From Schlegelella_A sp036496385 (GTDB lineage Bacteria > Pseudomonadota > Gammaproteobacteria > Burkholderiales > Burkholderiaceae_C), in assembly GCA_036496385.1 (NCBI GenBank), contig DASXLD010000020.1:1-64000 (forward strand): DNA of 64,000 nt, in the 5' to 3' direction. Of the stretch, positions 20,300 through 29,112 are shown in pieces. Position 1 is the first letter of the stretch. Every line of letters starts with the position of its first letter. Position numbers and translations under genes: made by a program. The notes below the pieces were generated by a model that did not search any database, was not told the DNA's origin, and worked only from the letters and a program-made list of their open reading frames with translations.

Positions 20300-21640
20300 G
20301 TGGCCCAGACCTCGCTCGAACTCGGTTTCGCCGACCCTGCCGCGCCGCTCGCCGAGCGCCTGCGGCCGAAGGCCCTTCCAGACGTGATCGGCCAGCGCCA
20401 TCTGCTCGGTCCGGGCAAGCCCCTGCGCGTCGCGTTCGAGTCGGGCCGGCTCCACTCGATGATCCTGTGGGGGCCACCCGGCGTCGGCAAGACCACGCTC
20501 GCCAGGTTGATGGCCGACGCCTTCGCCGCCCAGTTCATCGCCATGTCGGCGGTGCTCGGCGGCGTCAAGGACATCCGCGAGGCGGTCGAGCGGGCGCAGG
20601 CGGCGCGAACGACGGGTCGCGCGACGGTCGTCTTCGTCGACGAGGTGCACCGCTTCAACAAGAGCCAGCAGGACGCGTTCCTGCCGCACGTCGAATCGGG
20701 CCTCTTCACCTTCATCGGCGCGACGACTGAAAACCCGTCGTTCGAGGTCATCTCCGCGCTGCTCTCGCGCGCCACCGTGCACGTGCTGAAGCCGCTCGAC
20801 GACGACGACCTGCGCACGCTGCTCGACCGTGCGCAGGTGGCTCTCGCGGCGCCGCCGCTCGCCGACGCAGCGCGCGATCGCCTGATCGGCTATGCCGACG
20901 GCGACGCTCGTCGCCTCCTCAACGCCTACGAGAACCTTGTCGCGACGGTGCAAACGCAGCGTGCCGCAGCCGAGGGCTCCGAAGATGCGCGAGCCCCGAT
21001 CGACGAGACCACGCTCGAGCACGCCCTCGGCGAGCAGCTGCGCCGCTACGACAAAGGCGGCGAGCAGTTCTACGACACCATCTCGGCGCTCCACAAGGCG
21101 GTGCGTGGCAGCGATCCCGACGCATCGCTGTACTGGTTCGTGCGCATGATCGATGGCGGCGTCGATCCGCGCTACGCGGCCCGCCGGCTGGTGCGGATGG
21201 CGAGCGAGGACATCGGCCTCGCCGACCCGCGGGCGCTGCGCCTCGCCCTCGACGCTGCCGAGACCTACGAGCGCCTCGGCACGCCCGAGGGCGAGCTCGC
21301 GCTCGCCGAGGCGGTCGTCTACCTCGCGATGGCGCCGAAGAGCAACGCCGTCTACGCCGCCTACAACGCGACCCGGGCGTATATCAAGAGCGACCGGACG
21401 CGGCCGGTGCCGCTGCGCCTGCGCAATGCCCCGACCGCGCTGATGAAGGGGCTCGACTACGGCAAGGGCTATCGCTACGCCCACGACGAGGAGGGTGCAT
21501 TCGCCGCCGGCGAGCGCTACTGGCCCGACGACATGGAGGCGCAGACGTTCTACCGGCCGGCGCCGCGCGGCCTCGAGATCTCGATCGGCGAGCGGCTCGC
21601 CGAGCTGCGCAGGCTGAACGAGGCGGCGGGCGGCGACTAG
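20300..21640 (+). CDS. rarA: Replication-associated recombination protein RarA (MgsA)
   Basis: A 446-residue AAA+ ATPase related to clamp-loader subunits, acting at stalled replication forks. Walker A GPPGVGKTTLARL is near residue 58, Walker B VFVDEVHRFNKSQQD near 114, and sensor 1 FIGATTENPSF near 138. The C-terminal tetramerisation domain includes HKAVRGSDPDASLYWFVRM and ASEDIGLADPRAL, both diagnostic. Start is GTG at 20300. In many Burkholderiales rarA directly follows lolA; here 4.8 kb of opposite-strand genes separate them. Confidence 0.95.
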   Translation: MAQTSLELGFADPAAPLAERLRPKALPDVIGQRHLLGPGKPLRVAFESGRLHSMILWGPPGVGKTTLARLMADAFAAQFIAMSAVLGGVKDIREAVERAQAARTTGRATVVFVDEVHRFNKSQQDAFLPHVESGLFTFIGATTENPSFEVISALLSRATVHVLKPLDDDDLRTLLDRAQVALAAPPLADAARDRLIGYADGDARRLLNAYENLVATVQTQRAAAEGSEDARAPIDETTLEHALGEQLRRYDKGGEQFYDTISALHKAVRGSDPDASLYWFVRMIDGGVDPRYAARRLVRMASEDIGLADPRALRLALDAAETYERLGTPEGELALAEAVVYLAMAPKSNAVYAAYNATRAYIKSDRTRPVPLRLRNAPTALMKGLDYGKGYRYAHDEEGAFAAGERYWPDDMEAQTFYRPAPRGLEISIGERLAELRRLNEAAGGD

Positions 21641-21670
21641 AAGCCGGCGCGCCCGAGCGTCGGCCGGGCC

Positions 21671-22540
21671 TCAGAAGCCGAGCTTGAGCCGGGTCGGCGA
21701 GCGCGCGACGACCGCGTCGGGAACGAAGAAGTCGGCCTGCAGCGGCCCGTCGTGGCCGCTCGGCGCATAGGGCGAGAAATCGCTGACACCGTCGGCGCGC
21801 AGCACCTCTTCGTCGATGAAGAAATTGCCGCTGCACTCGCGCGCCGGCTTCGACAGGATCGCGTGCGCGGCATCGGCCATGATCTCGGGGCTGCGGCACT
21901 CGGCTGCCATCGCGTCGCCGCCGAGCGCGAAGCGTACCGCCGCGGTGTCGATCGCGGTCAGCGGCCAGAGCGAATTGACGGCGACGCCGCGCGACCTGAA
22001 CTCCGCCGCCATGCCGAGGGTGCACATGCTCATGCCGAACTTGGCCATCGTGTAAGCGACGTGGTGGGCGAACCACTTCGGGTCGAGGTCGAGCGGCGGC
22101 GCCAGGTTGAGGATGTGCGGGTTGGACGACTTCAGCAGGTGTGGCAGCGTCAGCTTCGAGCACAGGAAGGTGCCACGGGCGTTGACCTGGTTCATGAGGT
22201 CGTAGCGCTTCATGTCGGTCGACAACGTGTCGGTGAGCGCGATCGCGCTCGCGTTGTTGACGCAGACGTCGATGCCGCCGAACGCCGCGACGCCCTGCTC
22301 GACGGCCGACCTCACCTGCTGCTCGTCGCGGATGTCGCAGACGATCGGCAATGCCTGACCGCCGGCGGCGACCACTTCCTTGGCGGCGCTGAAGATCGTC
22401 CCCGGCAGCTTCGGATGGGGTTCCGCCGTCTTGGCGGCGAGGATGATGTTGGCGCCGTCGCGTGCCAGGCGGCAAGCGATCGCCAGGCCGATGCCGCGGC
22501 TGGCGCCCGAGATGAAGATCGTCTTGCCCCGAAATGCCAT
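21671..22540 (-). CDS. HSDL2-like short-chain dehydrogenase/reductase
   Basis: A 289-residue SDR resembling hydroxysteroid dehydrogenase-like protein 2. The nucleotide-binding motif ISGASRGIGLAIA is at residues 10-22 and NNASA near 96. The catalytic YxxxK is present (AYTMAK near 166-171), but the residue that is Ser in this family (ILNLS) reads Ala here (ILNLAPPLDLDP). The ATG at 22540 opens the conserved N-terminus. Substrate is unknown; family members are linked with acyl or lipid metabolism. It converges with rarA (30 bases) and diverges from livH. Confidence 0.85.
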   Translation of the reverse strand: MAFRGKTIFISGASRGIGLAIACRLARDGANIILAAKTAEPHPKLPGTIFSAAKEVVAAGGQALPIVCDIRDEQQVRSAVEQGVAAFGGIDVCVNNASAIALTDTLSTDMKRYDLMNQVNARGTFLCSKLTLPHLLKSSNPHILNLAPPLDLDPKWFAHHVAYTMAKFGMSMCTLGMAAEFRSRGVAVNSLWPLTAIDTAAVRFALGGDAMAAECRSPEIMADAAHAILSKPARECSGNFFIDEEVLRADGVSDFSPYAPSGHDGPLQADFFVPDAVVARSPTRLKLGF

Positions 22541-22666
22541 GGCGCCTTCTCCCCGCGAAATCGCATGAGGGTCGTCCACATCGGGCGGGAAGTCAACCGC
22601 CCCCGGCGCGACCCCATGGGGCCAGTCCCTAGCCGGCGGCAAACGAATTGCTAATAGAGTCGCTGC

Positions 22667-23590
22667 GTGGACATCTTCATCCAGCAGATCATCAACGGCC
22701 TGGTGCTCGGCAGCGTCTACGCGCTCGTGGCGCTCGGCTACACCATGGTCTACGGGATCATCAATCTCATCAACTTCGCCCATGGCGACGTGCTGATGGT
22801 CGGCGCGTTGACGAGCTGGACCGTCGTCACGCTGCTCGCCGACTCGGGCCTGCCGGGCTGGGCGCTGCTCCTGATCTCGCTCGCCGCCGCCGTCGTCGTC
22901 TGCGCGGTCCTCAACTTCGCGATCGAGAAGGTCGCCTATCGGCCGCTGCGCAATGCGCCGCGCCTCGCGCCGCTCATCACCGCGATGGGGATGAGCCTGC
23001 TGCTGCAGACGCTGGCGATGATCATCTGGAAGCCGAACTACAAGTCGTTCCCGATCTTGCTGCCCGGCGATCCGCACGTCGTCTTCGGCGCGGTCATCAA
23101 CAACGTGCAGCTGCTCATCCTCGGCGCCACGGTGGTCACGCTCTCGGGCCTGATGTACCTCGTCAACCGGACCCGCCTCGGCCGGGCGATGCGCGCGACG
23201 GCGGAGAACCCGCGTGTCGCCGCGCTGATGGGCGTCAAGCCCGACACGGTGATCTCGGCGACGTTCGTGATCGGCGCCGCCCTCGCCGCTCTCGCCGGCG
23301 TCATGTACGCGGCCAACTACGGCTCGGTGCAGCACACGATGGGCTTCCTGCCGGGTCTGAAGGCGTTCACCGCCGCAGTCTTCGGCGGCATCGGCAATCT
23401 CGCCGGCGCGATGGTCGGCGGCGTCCTGCTCGGCCTGATCGAGTCGCTCGGCGCCGGCTACATCGGCGAGCTCACCGGCGGTGTTCTGGGCAGCAACTAC
23501 CAGGACATCTTCGCCTTCATCGTCCTCATTCTCATCCTGACGCTCAGGCCGCAGGGCCTGCTCGGCGAGCGCGTCGCAGACCGCGCCTGA
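22667..23590 (+). CDS. livH: Branched-chain amino acid ABC transporter permease LivH
   Basis: A 307-residue inner-membrane permease with about eight hydrophobic segments. Family signatures include IINGLVLGSVYALVALGYTM near the N-terminus, MVYGIINLINFAHGDVLM, and the EAA-like loop RATAENPRVAALMGV. It begins with GTG at 22667 and is the first gene of a livHMGF operon. It forms the membrane pore with LivM for hydrophobic amino acids or related substrates. Confidence 0.95.
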   Translation: MDIFIQQIINGLVLGSVYALVALGYTMVYGIINLINFAHGDVLMVGALTSWTVVTLLADSGLPGWALLLISLAAAVVVCAVLNFAIEKVAYRPLRNAPRLAPLITAMGMSLLLQTLAMIIWKPNYKSFPILLPGDPHVVFGAVINNVQLLILGATVVTLSGLMYLVNRTRLGRAMRATAENPRVAALMGVKPDTVISATFVIGAALAALAGVMYAANYGSVQHTMGFLPGLKAFTAAVFGGIGNLAGAMVGGVLLGLIESLGAGYIGELTGGVLGSNYQDIFAFIVLILILTLRPQGLLGERVADRA

Positions 23591-23606
23591 CACTGCCAGG
23601 TTGGCC

Positions 23607-24824
23607 ATGAGTCGCCTCGCCGACGCCACGCGCCAGCAGAAGCTGCTCGCCTTCCTGATCGCCGCCGCGGTGCTCTTCGCCGTGCCGTTCGTCGTCCAGA
23701 TCGCCGGCAACGCCTGGGTGCGGATCATCGACATCGCGCTCCTCTATGTGCTGCTCGCGCTCGGCCTCAACATCGTCGTCGGCTACGCCGGCCTGCTCGA
23801 CCTCGGCTACGTCGCGTTCTACGCGGTCGGTGCCTACATGCTGGGCCTGCTCGCATCGCCGCAGCTCACCGACACCTTCGCGGCGATCGCCGCCGCCTTC
23901 CCGCGCGGCCTGCACACGCCTTGGTGGATCGTCATTCCGCTCGGCGCGCTCGTGGCCGGCGGCGCCGGCGTCCTGCTCGGCGCGCCGACGCTGAAGCTGC
24001 GCGGCGACTACCTTGCGATCGTCACGCTCGGTTTCGGCGAGATCGTCCGCGTGTTCTTGAACAACCTCGACGCGCCCGTCAACATCACGAACGGGCCGAA
24101 GGGAGTCGCGGGCATCGACGAGATCTCGATCTTCGGCGACTCGCTCGGCAAGACGCACCACTTCTTCGGTCTCGACTGGCCGAAGGTGACGAACTACTAT
24201 TTCCTGCTCCTCGTTCTCGTCGTCCTCGCGGTGCTGGTCTGCTATCGCCTCGAGCGCAGCCGCATCGGCCGCGCCTGGATGGCGATCCGCGAAGACGAGG
24301 TCGCCGCCAAGGCGATGGGCATCAATACCCGCAATCTCAAGCTTCTCGCCTTCGGCATGGGAGCGACCTTCGGTGGCGTCTCGGGCGTGATGTTCGCGAG
24401 CTTCCAGGGCTTCATCTCGCCGGAGTCATTCAGCCTGCAGGAGTCGATCATGATCGTGGCGATGGTCGTTCTCGGCGGCATCGGCCACCTCCCGGGCGTG
24501 ATCGTCGGTGCCCTTCTGCTCGCGGCGTTGCCCGAAGTGCTGCGCTACGTCGCCGGGCCGCTGCAGCAGATGACCGATGGCCGCCTCGACGCCTCGATCC
24601 TGCGCCAGCTGCTGGTCGCACTGGCGATGATCGGCATCATGCTGTCGCGGCCGCGCGGCCTGTGGCCCTCGCCCGAGCACGGCAGGGCGCCGCAGAAGCT
24701 GCCGGCGACTCCGGCGCCGCCGGGAGTCGCCGGAGGCGAGCTGCCCGCAGAGGTCGACTACACGCACATCGTCCCGGGGCAGCAGATCCCGCCGCCGGCG
24801 ACGCACATCGTGCCGACCGAGTAG
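23607..24824 (+). CDS. livM: Branched-chain amino acid ABC transporter permease LivM
   Basis: A 405-residue permease, 16 bases after livH. It has multiple membrane segments, the LivM signatures LLYVLLALGLNIVVGYAGLLDLGYVAFYAVGAY and GRAWMAIREDEVAAKAMGIN, and GPKGVAGI. The ATG at 23607 is preferred over a TTG two codons upstream. A Pro/Ala-rich C-terminal tail of about 55 residues after RPRGLWP, ending HIVPTE, is probably cytoplasmic. Confidence 0.93.
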   Translation: MSRLADATRQQKLLAFLIAAAVLFAVPFVVQIAGNAWVRIIDIALLYVLLALGLNIVVGYAGLLDLGYVAFYAVGAYMLGLLASPQLTDTFAAIAAAFPRGLHTPWWIVIPLGALVAGGAGVLLGAPTLKLRGDYLAIVTLGFGEIVRVFLNNLDAPVNITNGPKGVAGIDEISIFGDSLGKTHHFFGLDWPKVTNYYFLLLVLVVLAVLVCYRLERSRIGRAWMAIREDEVAAKAMGINTRNLKLLAFGMGATFGGVSGVMFASFQGFISPESFSLQESIMIVAMVVLGGIGHLPGVIVGALLLAALPEVLRYVAGPLQQMTDGRLDASILRQLLVALAMIGIMLSRPRGLWPSPEHGRAPQKLPATPAPPGVAGGELPAEVDYTHIVPGQQIPPPATHIVPTE

Positions 24825-24835
24825 AGCCCCGAGCG

Positions 24836-25612
24836 ATGAGCGAGTCGATCCTCAAGGTCACGGCGGTCTCGAAGCGCTTCGGCGGCCTGCAGGCGCTGTC
24901 CGATGTCGGCATCACGATCGAGCCCGGCCAGGTCTATGGGCTGATCGGCCCGAACGGAGCCGGCAAGACGACGTTCTTCAACGTCATCACGGGCCTGTAC
25001 ACCCCGGACTCGGGGACCTTCGAGCTCGGCGGCAAGCCGTACCGGCCGTCGGCGGTGCACGAGGTCGCCAAGGCCGGCATCGCGCGCACCTTCCAGAACA
25101 TCCGCCTGTTCGCCGACATGACGGCGCTCGAGAACGTGATGGTCGGCAGGCACGTGCGGACGCATTCCGGGCTCGTCGGCGCGGTCTTTCGCACCCCGGG
25201 CTTTCGCGCCGAGGAGGCCGCGATCGCGCGGCGCGCGCACGAGCTGCTCGACTACGTCGGCATCGGCAGCTTTGCCGCCTTCAAGGCGCGCACGCTCAGC
25301 TACGGCGACCAGCGCCGACTCGAGGTCGCGCGCGCGCTGGCCACCGATCCCAAACTGATCGCGCTCGACGAGCCCGCAGCCGGCATGAACACGACCGAGA
25401 AGGTGACGCTGCGCCAGCTGATCGATCGCATCCGCAAGGACGGTCGCACGATCCTGCTCATCGAGCACGACGTCAAGCTCGTCATGGGCCTGTGCGACCG
25501 CGTCACCGTGCTCGACTACGGCCGGCAGATCGCCGAAGGGACGCCGGCCGAGGTGCAGAGAAACGAGAAGGTGATCGAGGCCTACCTCGGCGCCGGCCAC
25601 ACGGCGCATTGA
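24836..25612 (+). CDS. livG: Branched-chain amino acid ABC transporter ATPase LivG
   Basis: A 258-residue ABC ATPase. Walker A is GPNGAGKTTFFNVITG near residue 38, the LivG hallmark ARTFQNIRLFADMTALENVMVG follows, the signature motif is SYGDQRRLEVARAL, and Walker B is LIALDEPAAGMN. The C-terminus has the family ending VIEAYLG. It lies 11 bases after livM and 2 bases before livF. Confidence 0.95.
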   Translation: MSESILKVTAVSKRFGGLQALSDVGITIEPGQVYGLIGPNGAGKTTFFNVITGLYTPDSGTFELGGKPYRPSAVHEVAKAGIARTFQNIRLFADMTALENVMVGRHVRTHSGLVGAVFRTPGFRAEEAAIARRAHELLDYVGIGSFAAFKARTLSYGDQRRLEVARALATDPKLIALDEPAAGMNTTEKVTLRQLIDRIRKDGRTILLIEHDVKLVMGLCDRVTVLDYGRQIAEGTPAEVQRNEKVIEAYLGAGHTAH

Positions 25613-25614
25613 CG

Positions 25615-26379
25615 ATGGACACGGCGACCACGACCACAAGCTCGACCGCCACTCTCGGCGCGGCGGCGAGGACGCTGCTGCGCGTCAGCGACCTGAAGGT
25701 CGCGTACGGTGGCATCCAGGCGGTCAAGGGCGTCTCGTTCGAGGTCCGAAATGGCGAGCTCGTCAGCCTGATCGGCGCCAATGGCGCCGGCAAGACGACG
25801 ACTCTGAAGGCGGTCACCGGCACGCAGGCGGCAGCCGGAGGCGAGATCGAGTTCATGGGCCGGAGCATCCGCGGCCAGGGGCCGTGGGACCTCGTCAAGC
25901 AGGGTCTGGTGATGGTCCCGGAAGGGCGCGGCGTGTTCGCGCGCATGACGATCATCGAGAACCTGCAGATGGGCGCCTTCGTCCGCGACGACGACAAGGA
26001 GATCGCCGCCGACGTCGAACGCGTCTTCACGATCTTCCCGCGCCTGAAAGAGCGCCGCCACCAGCTCGCCGGCACGATGAGCGGCGGCGAGCAGCAGATG
26101 CTCGCGATGGGGCGCGCGCTGATGGCGCGGCCGAAGGTGCTGCTGATGGACGAGCCATCGATGGGACTCTCGCCGATCATGGTCGACAAGATCTTCGAGG
26201 TCGTCGAGGACATCCATCGTCAGGGAACGACGATCCTCCTGGTCGAGCAGAACGCGAGCCGCGCGCTGCAGCTCGCGTCGCGCGGCTACGTCCTGGACAG
26301 CGGCGAGGTGACGATGAGCGGCGACGCCAAGGCGCTGCTCGCCGATCCGAAGGTGCGCGCCGCCTATCTCGGCGAGTAG
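25615..26379 (+). CDS. livF: Branched-chain amino acid ABC transporter ATPase LivF
   Basis: A 254-residue ABC ATPase. Walker A is GANGAGKTTTLKAV, Walker B is VLLMDEPSMGLSP, and the signature is TMSGGEQQMLAMGRAL. The LivF-specific VPEGRGVFARMTIIENLQMGA is clear. A low-complexity Thr/Ser/Ala-rich extension of about 20 residues precedes the domain. It ends the operon; no periplasmic binding-protein gene (livJ/livK type) is adjacent, so the receptor must be encoded elsewhere. Confidence 0.95.
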   Translation: MDTATTTTSSTATLGAAARTLLRVSDLKVAYGGIQAVKGVSFEVRNGELVSLIGANGAGKTTTLKAVTGTQAAAGGEIEFMGRSIRGQGPWDLVKQGLVMVPEGRGVFARMTIIENLQMGAFVRDDDKEIAADVERVFTIFPRLKERRHQLAGTMSGGEQQMLAMGRALMARPKVLLMDEPSMGLSPIMVDKIFEVVEDIHRQGTTILLVEQNASRALQLASRGYVLDSGEVTMSGDAKALLADPKVRAAYLGE

Positions 26380-26407
26380 ATCCGCGCGCCGGTCGCGCTC
26401 GCTCTCG

Positions 26408-26776
26408 ATGGCGCCGTTCCTGCTCGTCGTCACCACGGTCGGCGACCGCGAAGAGGCGAGCCGGCTCGCCCGCACCCTGGTCGAACGCGGCTTGGCGGCG
26501 TGTGCCCAGATCTCGGCGATCGAGAGCTACTACGCGTGGCAGGGCGCGATCGAGCACGACGACGAGTGCCGCGTCCTCTTCAAGGTCGCGACGGCCGCGT
26601 ACGACGCCGCCGAGCGGGCGATCCGCGAGCTCCATCCGTACGAGCTGCCGGCAATCCACGCGATCCCGGTCGAGCGCGCCTGGGAGCCGTATCGCGCCTG
26701 GGTCGACGCGAATTCGCGCGCCGATGGAAGCACTGCCTCGCCGTCCGCGCCCGCTGCTGGCGGAGGCGACGGTTGA
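26408..26776 (+). CDS. cutA: Divalent-cation tolerance protein CutA
   Basis: A 122-residue trimeric PII-like protein. The core matches CutA1: VVTTVGDREEASRLARTLVERGLAAC, AIESYYAWQGAIEHDDECRVLFK and ELHPYELPAIHAIPV. The last ~20 residues are a Gly/Ala/Ser-rich tail. Early work tied the family to copper tolerance, but its biochemical role remains unclear. It follows livF by 28 bases and may be read through from that operon. Confidence 0.93.
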   Translation: MAPFLLVVTTVGDREEASRLARTLVERGLAACAQISAIESYYAWQGAIEHDDECRVLFKVATAAYDAAERAIRELHPYELPAIHAIPVERAWEPYRAWVDANSRADGSTASPSAPAAGGGDG

Positions 26777-26777
26777 T

Positions 26778-26783
26778 TAAAAT
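26778..26783 (+). promoter_or_regulatory. Possible -10 element for the halogenase-like operon
   Basis: TAAAAT (five of six bases match TATAAT) occurs just after the cutA stop, 77 bases before the GTG of the flavoprotein gene. No good -35 hexamer lies at 16-18 bases, so the assignment is weak. It is the only AT-rich box in the 84-base gap. Confidence 0.3.
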
Positions 26784-26860
26784 CCCGCCCTCATCGGCGC
26801 GAACGCCGCCTCGCAGGGACCGGGGCGCGGCCCGAAAAAGCTGACTGGAGACCCGGCCCC

Positions 26861-28201
26861 GTGCAGCCTCTGTCCTCCCGTACCGAGCCGGACGTAGCCG
26901 GCGCGGAGCTCCGATGCGACGTTCTCGTCGTCGGCGGCGGCCCGGCGGGCTCGACCATCGCTGCGCTGCTCGCCGAAGCCGGCCGCGACGTCGTCGTGAT
27001 CGAGAAGGCGCATCACCCGCGCTTCCACATCGGCGAGTCGCTGCTGCCCGCCAACGCGGCACTGTTCGACAAGCTCGGCCTCCGCGCGCAGGTCGAGGCG
27101 ATCGGCATGCAGAAGTACGGCGTCGAGTTCGTCTCGCCCGATCACGACCATCGCCAGTTCATCGAGTTCACCGAGGCGTGGGACAAGTCGATGCCGTATG
27201 CGTGGCAAGTGCGCCGCTCCGAGCTCGACGAGCTGCTCTTTCGCGATGCCGCCGGCAAAGGCGCGCGTACCTTCGAGGGTCAACGCGTGCGCGAGGTCGC
27301 GTTCGAGGACGGCGGTGCGATCGCGACGGTCGAAGACGAGAACGGCATTCGCAGTCGCTGGCGCGCGAAGTTCGTCGTCGACGCGTCGGGTCGCGACACG
27401 CTGCTCGCCAACCAGCTGCGCTGCAAGGAGAAGAACAGGCGCCACAACAGCTCCGCGCTCTACGGCCACTACACCGGCGCCGAGCGTCTGCCCGGCAAGC
27501 TCGAGGGCAACATCACGATCTTCTGGTTCGAGCACGGCTGGTTCTGGTTCATCCCGCTCGTCGACGGCACGACGAGCATCGGTGCCGTCTGCTGGCCGTA
27601 CTACCTGAAGTCGCGGCAGAAGCCCTTGCCCGAGTTCTTCGCCGACACGATCGCCCTATGTCCGGCGCTCGCGGCGCGCCTTGCCGGCGCCGAGCTCATC
27701 GATGGTCGCGTCTATGCGACGGGCAACTACTCGTATGCGAGCGGCCGCAGCAGCGGCGATCGCTTCCTGATGATCGGCGATGCGTACGCGTTCGTCGACC
27801 CGGTCTTCTCGTCGGGCGTCTACCTGGCGATGCAGAGCGCGTTCGACGGCGCCCGCGTCGTCGAGGCCGTGCTCGACGGCCGACGCGACGCCGCGGCGCT
27901 GCGGCGCGCCTTCGACCACCGGGTGCAGCGCGGGCCGCGCGAGTTCTCGTGGTTCATCTTCCGGGTGACGAATCCGACCATGCGCGAGTTCTTCATGTCG
28001 CCGCAGAACCCGTTCCGCGTCAAGGAAGCACTGGTCTCCCTGCTTGCCGGCGACATCTATGGCCGCACGCCGATCTGGACGTCGATCGCGATCCTGAAGG
28101 CGTTGTACTACCTCGTCTCGTTCGGCAACCTTGCCCGCACGGTGCGGGCGTGGCGGCGCCGCCGCATCAACATCCGCGACGTCGAGGTCCAGGCACCGTG
28201 A
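26861..28201 (+). CDS. FAD-dependent halogenase-like oxidoreductase
   Basis: A 446-residue flavoprotein of the tryptophan/phenol halogenase-like superfamily. It shows the FAD motif VVGGGPAGSTIAALLAEAG near residue 25, HPRFHIGESLLP typical of halogenase relatives, MQKYGVEF containing the lysine position used by flavin-dependent halogenases, and a WxWxIP-type motif (GWFWFIPL) near residue 228. FLMIGDAYAFVDPVFSSGV completes the second FAD-binding region. Relatives occur in aryl-polyene and xanthomonadin clusters, where halogenation or other ring/chain oxidation is proposed. Start is GTG with a GGAG-like site upstream. Its stop overlaps the next gene's GTG. Whether it halogenates cannot be told from motifs alone. 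Confidence 0.85.
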   Translation: MQPLSSRTEPDVAGAELRCDVLVVGGGPAGSTIAALLAEAGRDVVVIEKAHHPRFHIGESLLPANAALFDKLGLRAQVEAIGMQKYGVEFVSPDHDHRQFIEFTEAWDKSMPYAWQVRRSELDELLFRDAAGKGARTFEGQRVREVAFEDGGAIATVEDENGIRSRWRAKFVVDASGRDTLLANQLRCKEKNRRHNSSALYGHYTGAERLPGKLEGNITIFWFEHGWFWFIPLVDGTTSIGAVCWPYYLKSRQKPLPEFFADTIALCPALAARLAGAELIDGRVYATGNYSYASGRSSGDRFLMIGDAYAFVDPVFSSGVYLAMQSAFDGARVVEAVLDGRRDAAALRRAFDHRVQRGPREFSWFIFRVTNPTMREFFMSPQNPFRVKEALVSLLAGDIYGRTPIWTSIAILKALYYLVSFGNLARTVRAWRRRRINIRDVEVQAP

Positions 28202-29112
28202 GGCGCCTGGCCGATTCCCGAGGACGTCTGCGTGTGTCGCTCGTCGTCCTCAGTGCGCTCGTGATCGCGGCGCGGGCGGATGCCGACGAGGTTCCGCTGC
28301 CTGGGCCCGTGCTCGAGGACCAAGTCCCGCGCACGCCGACGAAGGACATCGGCACCGAGCCGCTCTGGGAGGTCGGCCTCGGCGTCGCGACGGTGCGCTT
28401 CGACGACTACCGCGGCTCGGACCAGAGCAACGTCTACCTGCTGCCGCTGCCCTTCGTCGCCTACCGCGGCCGGTTTCTTCGCGCCGACCGCGACGGCGCC
28501 CGGGCGATTCTCTTCGCCGGCTACCGCATGGTCGTCGACGTCAGTCTCGCGGCATCGGTTCCGAACCGGAGCAGCGGCAACGAAGCTCGCACCGGCATGC
28601 CGGACCTGGCGGCGACGCTGGAGATCGGTCCCAGCCTGAACGTCGAGCTCTGGCAGTCGAGCAACCGCGGCCTCAAGCTCGACCTGCGCCTGCCGGTGCG
28701 CGAGGCGATCACGTTCGAGCGCTCGCCGCGCACCGTCGGCGCGACCTTCTCGCCCAATCTCAACCTCGACGTGCGCGGCTTTGCCGGCCACTGGAACCTG
28801 GGCTTCCTCGCCGGTCCGCTGTTCGCAGCCCGGCGCTACCACGAATATTTCTACAGCGTGCCGCCGCAATTCGCGACCGATTCGCGGCCAGCGTACGCGG
28901 CGCCCGGCGGCTATGCCGGCTGGCGCGCGACGACGGCGTTCTCGCGCCGGCTGGGCAACGCCTGGCTCGGCGGGTTCCTGCGCTACGACGACCTGCATGG
29001 CGCGGCGTTTGCCCCGAGTCCGCTCGTCCGGCGCGAACAGACAGTCACCGCGGGCTTCGGCATCTCATGGATCTTCGCGACTTCGAGCCAGCGCGTACCG
29101 GCCGACGACTGA
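28198..29112 (+). CDS. MipA/OmpV family outer-membrane protein
   Basis: A 304-residue predicted beta-barrel. A signal peptide (basic start, then VSLVVLSALVIAARADA) precedes a mature domain with alternating hydrophobic strands and features of the MipA/OmpV family (WEVGLGVATVRFDDYRGSD, LLPLPFVAYRG near the start) and a C-terminal aromatic-ended strand (GFGISWIF). The GTG at 28198 overlaps the flavoprotein stop. The 3' end overlaps the acyltransferase gene by 46 bases. Family members are outer-membrane proteins with scaffold or porin-like roles. The operon position suggests it helps place or expose the cluster product. Confidence 0.8.
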   Translation: MRRLADSRGRLRVSLVVLSALVIAARADADEVPLPGPVLEDQVPRTPTKDIGTEPLWEVGLGVATVRFDDYRGSDQSNVYLLPLPFVAYRGRFLRADRDGARAILFAGYRMVVDVSLAASVPNRSSGNEARTGMPDLAATLEIGPSLNVELWQSSNRGLKLDLRLPVREAITFERSPRTVGATFSPNLNLDVRGFAGHWNLGFLAGPLFAARRYHEYFYSVPPQFATDSRPAYAAPGGYAGWRATTAFSRRLGNAWLGGFLRYDDLHGAAFAPSPLVRREQTVTAGFGISWIFATSSQRVPADD

